From: an uncultured Bacillota bacterium
GTDB lineage: Bacteria > Bacillota > Clostridia > Oscillospirales > Oscillospiraceae
Assembly: GCA_937890735.1 (NCBI GenBank)
Contig: CALACZ010000012.1
Location: forward strand, 1-10,245
Direction: 5' to 3'
Length of the DNA: 10,245 bases
Shown here: piece after piece, positions 6,364 through 10,245 of the stretch
Layout: every line of letters starts with the position of its first letter
Numbering within the stretch: the stretch's first letter is position 1
Program-made: the position numbers and the translations under genes
The notes under the pieces: generated by a model
The model's input: the letters and a program-made list of their open reading frames with translations, nothing else
The model's database searches: none
What the model was told of the DNA's origin: nothing

Positions 6364-6370
6364 CTTTTCT

Positions 6371-9130
6371 TCAGTCTGGGCGCGGGGCGGCGGTGAACGC
6401 CGGGATCGTGCCGTCAGTTTTTATCTCGCGGACGCTGCCGCTCGTGCCAATGGCGGGAAGCGCGGTGTTCTGCGTTTCGCAGCCGCCCCAGATGAGGTTC
6501 TGCGCATAGCCGATCAGCGCGCCCGCCGCCGCGCGCTCATCCGTGCTGCTTGCGCGCACCTGCGCGTCGGAGCGGCAGAGCGTGACGGTGGTTTTATTGC
6601 GCGCGGTCGTGCAGCCCGCAAGACCGCCGGTATAGCGGTCGGCGCTCGTCACGCTGCCGTAATTGACGCTTTTTGTAAGCGTGCCAGCCAGACGACCGAC
6701 AAGACCGCCTGTGCCGTATGTACCGCTGGAGGTGGACGTGACCGCGCCGAAATTAGCGCAGTTCTCAATGAGATCGTCGCCGGAATAGCTCACGCCGACG
6801 AGTCCGCCCACGCCGCTTGCGCCGCAAATTGCGCCGTAGGACGTGCAGGTTTCAAGCGTTGTGCCGCCCGTGATGTAGGCGGCGACGCCGCCCGCGTGCG
6901 TCCCGGCGGCAGTGACGTCCACATACACCGCGCAGTTGCGGATGGTGCAGCCGTCCGCGTACGCGATGAGCCCGGCGGCGTAGGACGCGGAGGCTTCGCC
7001 CTCGGCGCTGCCGCAGAGCGTGAGGTTTTGGATGTCCGCGCCCACGGCGCAGCCGAACAGGGCGCTGTTGCTGCCCTGATTATACGCGCGCAGCCCGGTA
7101 ATTTTGTGCCCCTGCGCGTCGAACGTGCCGCGGAACGCGCGGCGGATACTCGTGCCGATGGGCGTCCAGACGCGCGCCGCGCCCGCTTTGTCGCGCGCAA
7201 GCGAAAGATCCGCGCCCAGTCGGACGGTCACGCCCGCAAAGTCCGTGCCGCCGTTTACCAGCGCGGCAAGCCCCGCGAGCTGCTCGGCGGTCGAGAGGGT
7301 GTAGACGGTCTGCTTGCCGCTATACCACGCTGTGTCGGCGCAGGACGCCCACGATTTTTCCTGCGTGTTACGCACGCCTGCGATGCGGACCGCGCTTTTG
7401 CCGGTCACGGTGTAGCCGCCGGACGCTGCCTCCGCGCCCGTGACGGTGTACACCACGCCGCTGCGGTATTCAAGCTGCGTGTTTTTCGGCGCGGCATTTT
7501 CATACTCATTCGTGACGAGCGTCAGGACGTTGCCCTCACAGAGCGTATCGCCGCCGGAGACCGGCTCATTCGTAACATAGGTGAACGCGCCGCTTTTATC
7601 CGCGCGCCAGCCGGTGCGCTGCACGGTGAGGGAAAAGCCCTCCGTCGGGGCGATGGTGAGCGCGGCGGTGCGCAGACGTCGGAATACCGCGCCGACCGTA
7701 CAGTCCTGCGTCACGGTGTAAAACGCGCCGCTGACCGCCTTGCCGTCCACGGTGAAATGGTCAAGCGTCCAACCGCCCTCCGGCTGCGCCGTGAGCGTGA
7801 CGGTCGTGCCCGCCGGGACGGAGGAGGACGGCGAAACGGTGACAGTGCCGTGCTCGCCCGGTGCGGCGGTGACGGCGCAGGATGTGCGTGCCGCCCCGGT
7901 CTCAAACCGCAGCACGGGATAGCCGCCGTTGCGGTTTTCGGTATCGGCGGCGAAGGCGCTGCCGTTGGCGTTCAGGCGCTTTACGAAGGCGGCGCTTTTC
8001 ATCACACCGGCGGTGAGGGACGTGGCGCTGACGCTGATCTTCCGGCTCGCGCCCTTGTAGTAGCCGCCGGAGCGCGCGTCGTCGTCGCTCCCGGTGAGGT
8101 AATAGCAGTTTTTCACCGTGTACGCGCCGGAGTCGTGTCCGCCGATGCCGCGTCCGTAGGACGCGCCGCGCGTGTCGATTGTGCCGGTGCTGTAGCAGTT
8201 GTACACATCCATGCCGCCGTTCGAGCCGAGGATGCCCCCGGCGGGGCAGGTATAGGTGGTGGTGACCGAGCCGGTGTTGTAGCAATTGCGGATCATGCCC
8301 GCGCCCCACGCCGCGCCGACGATGCCGCCCACACCCTTGGAGTCGGTGCTGCGGATGGCGGCGCGGTTGGCGCAGTTTTCGATGATGACGCCGTCTGACG
8401 TGTCGCCCACGCGCCCGACGATGCCGCCGACCATGCGGCGGGCGTAGACAGAGCCGGAGGCAAGGACGATGTTGCGCACGGCGGGCTGCCAGCCGCCCGT
8501 AAATTCTGCCGTGCCGCCGTGATCGTTTCCGCTCGTGCCGCCGAGGAAGCCGACGAGCCCGACCGCCATGCTGTACGGGAAGCCCTTGGCGGCGTAGCGG
8601 TCACAGGAGAGGTTGGAGATCGTGTGCCCCTGTCCGTCGAGCACGCCGTGAAAGCGCGTGTCGAGCGTCAGGCAGTCGCCGCTCACCTCCGACGGCTTCA
8701 TGGGGTATTTGCCGCCGATGGGCGTCCAGTTCGGACCTGACCATGTGCCGCTTGCCGCGTTATACACGCCGCCCATATCGAGGTCGGCGGTGAGGTAGAC
8801 GGTTTTGTAGGCAAAATCGACGGCGCTCGTATACACGCTGTCCGTCACGCTGCCGCCGCCCGCGCCGACGAGCCGGACACCGTCCACGCGCGTGCTTTGC
8901 AGGTACTTTGTATTGCCGATGATGCGCGGCGCGGCGGGGTCAGCCATGCCGTTGACGAGCGCGGCAAGCCCCGCGAGCTGCGCGGGCGTGGAGATGTAGT
9001 ATTCCGACGCATCGGGGTCATACCACGAAATGTCCACGCTGCCGTCCCACGCCGTGCCTGCCGCCCGCGCGGCGGGCAGGAGCGCGCAGAGGAGCGCCAG
9101 CGTGAGAAAAAGGGAGAGAACTTTTTTCAT
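6371..9130 (-). CDS. Large secreted GLUG-repeat beta-helix-like protein with InlB-like B-repeat domain
   Basis: The 919-residue product has a clear signal peptide, MKKVLSLFLTLALLCALLPA, with an ARA site near residues 21-23. The mature part has two similar modules, each starting with a QLAGLAALVNG segment (46-61 and 612-627) and a WTPIG...F.G..D.QGH.I..L stretch. These are followed by short repeats such as GGIVGAAWGAGMIRNCYNTG and GGLVGRLAGTLTKSVNYGSV, matching the GLUG motif and predicting a right-handed beta-helix. Between them (418-486), GEHGTVTVSPSSSVPAGTTV and YTVTQDCTVGAVF fit an InlB-like B-repeat domain. There is no LPXTG, S-layer domain or C-terminal membrane segment, so the protein may be free or held by partners. 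ATG at 9130 has AAGGAG 8 bases upstream, and the in-frame upstream extension lacks a signal peptide at its start. It is the last gene of the ExbB/DUF2149 operon. The role is probably surface binding or adhesion, and the ligand is unknown. Confidence 0.87.
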   Translation of the reverse strand: MKKVLSLFLTLALLCALLPAARAAGTAWDGSVDISWYDPDASEYYISTPAQLAGLAALVNGMADPAAPRIIGNTKYLQSTRVDGVRLVGAGGGSVTDSVYTSAVDFAYKTVYLTADLDMGGVYNAASGTWSGPNWTPIGGKYPMKPSEVSGDCLTLDTRFHGVLDGQGHTISNLSCDRYAAKGFPYSMAVGLVGFLGGTSGNDHGGTAEFTGGWQPAVRNIVLASGSVYARRMVGGIVGRVGDTSDGVIIENCANRAAIRSTDSKGVGGIVGAAWGAGMIRNCYNTGSVTTTYTCPAGGILGSNGGMDVYNCYSTGTIDTRGASYGRGIGGHDSGAYTVKNCYYLTGSDDDARSGGYYKGASRKISVSATSLTAGVMKSAAFVKRLNANGSAFAADTENRNGGYPVLRFETGAARTSCAVTAAPGEHGTVTVSPSSSVPAGTTVTLTAQPEGGWTLDHFTVDGKAVSGAFYTVTQDCTVGAVFRRLRTAALTIAPTEGFSLTVQRTGWRADKSGAFTYVTNEPVSGGDTLCEGNVLTLVTNEYENAAPKNTQLEYRSGVVYTVTGAEAASGGYTVTGKSAVRIAGVRNTQEKSWASCADTAWYSGKQTVYTLSTAEQLAGLAALVNGGTDFAGVTVRLGADLSLARDKAGAARVWTPIGTSIRRAFRGTFDAQGHKITGLRAYNQGSNSALFGCAVGADIQNLTLCGSAEGEASASYAAGLIAYADGCTIRNCAVYVDVTAAGTHAGGVAAYITGGTTLETCTSYGAICGASGVGGLVGVSYSGDDLIENCANFGAVTSTSSGTYGTGGLVGRLAGTLTKSVNYGSVTSADRYTGGLAGCTTARNKTTVTLCRSDAQVRASSTDERAAAGALIGYAQNLIWGGCETQNTALPAIGTSGSVREIKTDGTIPAFTAAPRPD
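7260..7283 (-). repeat. Direct repeat copy 2 inside the beta-helix gene
   Basis: These 24 bases are identical to 8958-8981 and encode the core of the QLAGLAALVNG segment in the second module. They mark the equivalent start of the two beta-helix modules, pointing to internal duplication within the gene. Confidence 0.8.
8958..8981 (-). repeat. Direct repeat copy 1 inside the beta-helix gene
   Basis: This is the first copy of the 24-base exact repeat (partner 7260-7283, about 1.7 kb away), at the start of the first beta-helix module. The identity at base level exceeds that of the rest of the two modules, which have diverged strongly. Confidence 0.8.
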
Positions 9131-9143
9131 ACGCTGCGCTCCT

Positions 9144-9458
9144 TTACTTTTGTACGATATAGTAGGTATTGCTTTCCGCGTCATAGTAAACAGTACCCAT
9201 CTCCTGAAGCTCGCCGCCCTCCAGGACTTCCGCACCGTCGGGCGCTTCGGTCAGTTCCGACTCGTCAAACGGGACGGGCGCGGCGGGCTGCTCGATCCTG
9301 GGCGCGGAAATATCCACGTTCCAGTTGATGATGAGCGCCAGCATAATGCCCACCGCCAGCACGAGCATGGCGTCGGCGAGGTTGCCGATGGAGTTCATGG
9401 GATCGACGGGCGCTTCCTCCGCGCGGCGGCGGAGCATACGGTCGTGCAGACGGCTCAT
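9144..9458 (-). CDS. DUF2149 family protein, ExbD/TolR-like single-span membrane subunit
   Basis: The 104-residue product has a short basic cytoplasmic start (MSRLHDRMLRRR), then DPMNSIGNLADAMLVLAVGIMLALIINW (19-46), an acidic Pro/Glu-rich stretch, and a C-terminal GTVYYDAESNTYYIVQK. The DPM...NL.DAMLVLAVG.M pattern is that of DUF2149. The segment LADAMLVLAVGIM also lines up with the ExbD/TolR membrane helix (form IDVMLVLLIIFM), which puts Asp29 at the position of the proton-carrying Asp of ExbD. The domain is far shorter than ExbD, and the C-terminal 60 residues would lie outside the cell. ATG overlaps the stop of the ExbB-like gene (ATGA at 9455-9458), so the two are coupled and are probably two subunits of one complex. 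Family call is good. A proton-channel role is inference. Confidence 0.8.
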   Translation of the reverse strand: MSRLHDRMLRRRAEEAPVDPMNSIGNLADAMLVLAVGIMLALIINWNVDISAPRIEQPAAPVPFDESELTEAPDGAEVLEGGELQEMGTVYYDAESNTYYIVQK

Positions 9459-10099
9459 ACGCTTGCACCTGCCTTTTCCAGCTCCAGAAGCGTTTCGCTC
9501 ACCGCCTCCAAAATGGACGCGTATTCCCGATACCAGCCGCGGCGGATGGCAGAGATGACGGTGGCGAATGCCGCCGCGACAAGACCCGCGATGGTCGTGT
9601 CAAACGCTGTGAGCAGCGACGACGAGAGCGTATAGGTATCGCCCTGACCGAGCGCGATGATGCCCGGGCCGAGCGGGATGAGCGTGCCGAGCAGACCGAA
9701 CATCGGCGCAAGGCGCGCCAGCAGCTCGCTGAGCTTGACGATCCTGTCATAGCGATCCTGCTCCTGTTCCAAAAGCCGCACGGCGAGCGCCTCGCGCATT
9801 TCCGGCGTAAAATCCGGGTGGCGCGTCAGCTCCAGCAGCGCGTCCTTCTGGCGGTGCAGCAGACCGCTCGTTTCAATGACCGCCGCGCGGTCGGGCGCGG
9901 TGCGAAGCGATTCCAGAAGCTGCGGCAGCGCGACCTTTAAGTGACGGCGCTCGGTGCAGTATTCCGCGATAAGCCAGCCTGTGAGCGCAGCCGCCGCGAG
10001 CAGGAACAGGATCAGGATCACGACCACAGGAATTTCCAACGCAGACGCCGCCGCGCGGAGAATGTCCTGGATATGAAACGTTGTTTGCGTAGCAGGCAT
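9455..10099 (-). CDS. MotA/TolQ/ExbB proton-channel family protein
   Basis: The 214-residue product has one N-terminal helix (about 22-46), a cytoplasmic charged region with helical EQEQDRYDRIVKLSELLARL (111-130), and two C-terminal helices. The second helix carries LAPMFGLLGTLIPLGPGI (about 130-147) and the third LLTAFDTTIAGLVAAAFATVIS (about 162-183). This is the ExbB/TolQ layout, and Thr139 (GLLGT) and Thr168/169 (DTT) fall where ExbB has its conserved pore threonines. Such proteins form pentamers around an ExbD/TolR/MotB dimer and use the proton or sodium gradient to do mechanical work. A minus-strand AAGAGG at 10108-10113, 8 bases upstream, supports the start. It is first in the operon with DUF2149 and the secreted beta-helix protein. 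I see no clear -10/-35 upstream. Confidence 0.88.
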   Translation of the reverse strand: MPATQTTFHIQDILRAAASALEIPVVVILILFLLAAAALTGWLIAEYCTERRHLKVALPQLLESLRTAPDRAAVIETSGLLHRQKDALLELTRHPDFTPEMREALAVRLLEQEQDRYDRIVKLSELLARLAPMFGLLGTLIPLGPGIIALGQGDTYTLSSSLLTAFDTTIAGLVAAAFATVISAIRRGWYREYASILEAVSETLLELEKAGASV

Positions 10100-10120
10100 G
10101 ATGAGGACCTCTTATACTGT

Positions 10121-10147
10121 TTTCTGATTAAATTCTTTAATCAGAAA
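10121..10147. repeat. Perfect 12-base inverted repeat upstream of the ExbB-like gene
   Basis: TTTCTGATTAAA (10121-10132) and TTTAATCAGAAA (10136-10147) are perfect arms with a 3-base spacer (TTC). The repeat is 22-48 bases upstream of the ExbB-like ATG, next to its ribosome site. It may be an operator for a dimeric regulator or a leader hairpin. It is AT-rich and lacks a U-tract in the direction of the gene, so it is not a clear terminator. Confidence 0.75.
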
Positions 10148-10152
10148 GATTC

Positions 10153-10163
10153 CGCCTTTGGCG
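10153..10163. repeat. Short inverted repeat CGCC-TTT-GGCG
   Basis: Four-base arms with a 3-base spacer lie exactly between the two long inverted repeats. Alone it would not be notable. The same spacer length as its neighbours is why it is listed. Confidence 0.4.
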
Positions 10164-10169
10164 TAACCA

Positions 10170-10198
10170 ATTTCGTGATTTTGAAAAAATCACGAAAT
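10170..10198. repeat. Perfect 13-base inverted repeat upstream of the ExbB-like gene
   Basis: ATTTCGTGATTTT (10170-10182) and AAAATCACGAAAT (10186-10198) are perfect arms with a 3-base spacer (GAA). The arms share a TTTC(G)TGATT core with the repeat at 10121-10147, so both may be sites for the same factor. Another short one, AATTC-TAT-GAATT, lies at 10229-10241. The block is far richer in A and T than the rest of the window. Confidence 0.75.
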
Positions 10199-10245
10199 CT
10201 CGTCTCATAACTTCATATTAAAAACTTCAATTCTATGAATTAAAG

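Noticed and set aside
6896..8398. 500-residue open frame on the plus strand, opposite the beta-helix gene
   Set aside because: It is rich in Arg, Ala, Gly and Val with no domain pattern. It is a GC-driven shadow of the beta-helix gene, which has a signal peptide, ribosome site and recognisable repeats.
9131..9235. Longer N-terminus for the beta-helix protein starting at 9235
   Set aside because: It would overlap the DUF2149 coding region and bury the signal peptide 35 residues in. The ATG at 9130 has an AAGGAG site and begins directly with the signal peptide.
9455..10099. Zorya-type antiphage system (ZorAB use MotA/MotB-like proteins)
   Set aside because: ZorA has a long cytoplasmic tail and ZorB a peptidoglycan-binding OmpA-like domain, with ZorC/D effector genes nearby. 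This ExbB-like protein is short, DUF2149 has no such domain, and the third gene is a secreted repeat protein.
9455..10099. Flagellar stator MotA/MotB pair
   Set aside because: The channel protein has three membrane segments as in ExbB/TolQ, not four as in MotA, and its partner lacks an OmpA-type peptidoglycan-binding domain.
10170..10198. Intrinsic terminator of an upstream gene
   Set aside because: The stem is AT-rich, and no T-run follows on either strand beyond the arms themselves. The function is left open as an operator or leader structure.

Overview
This is a GC-rich, densely packed window with AGGAGG-type ribosome binding sites, strong sigma-A-like promoters, a lipoprotein with a Gram-positive-style signal and GC-rich hairpin terminators. 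The families present (BlaI/MecI repressor, MATE pump, cytidylate kinase-like protein, DUF2149, GLUG-repeat secreted protein) fit a high-GC member of the Clostridia, probably an Oscillospiraceae-like gut anaerobe. That placement is inference. I see no rRNA, tRNA, CRISPR array, insertion sequence or prophage gene, and no gene-free stretch longer than 300 bases.

Left part (1-1856): a truncated BlaI/MecI-type repressor gene runs leftward off the window, and an orphan solute-binding lipoprotein gene runs rightward. The 218-base gap between them has two back-to-back promoters of the same design (TTGACA, 17-base spacer, TAGTCT), overlaid by three copies of a GACTAT/ATAGTC dyad. This suggests that the repressor controls both itself and the lipoprotein. 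A hairpin and a 13-codon mini-ORF lie in the lipoprotein leader.

Middle part (1861-6363): a leftward LysR-type regulator stands divergent from a rightward cluster of a cytidylate kinase-like P-loop protein, a small membrane protein and a MATE transporter whose start overlaps the small gene. The divergent gap carries an 8+8 base dyad of T-N11-A type and a very good promoter. After a strong terminator, a single acyltransferase-3 membrane enzyme has its own near-consensus promoter and terminator.

Right part (6371-10245): a leftward three-gene operon encodes a MotA/TolQ/ExbB-type proton-channel subunit, a DUF2149 protein whose one membrane segment resembles that of ExbD/TolR, and a 919-residue secreted beta-helix-like protein with GLUG-type repeats and a central InlB-like domain. 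ATG of the second gene overlaps TGA of the first, and the third starts 13 bases after the second. An ExbB/ExbD-like pair coupled to a secreted repeat protein, in what looks like a bacterium without an outer membrane, is the most interesting system here. Its upstream region is AT-rich and packed with perfect inverted repeats that each have a 3-base spacer.
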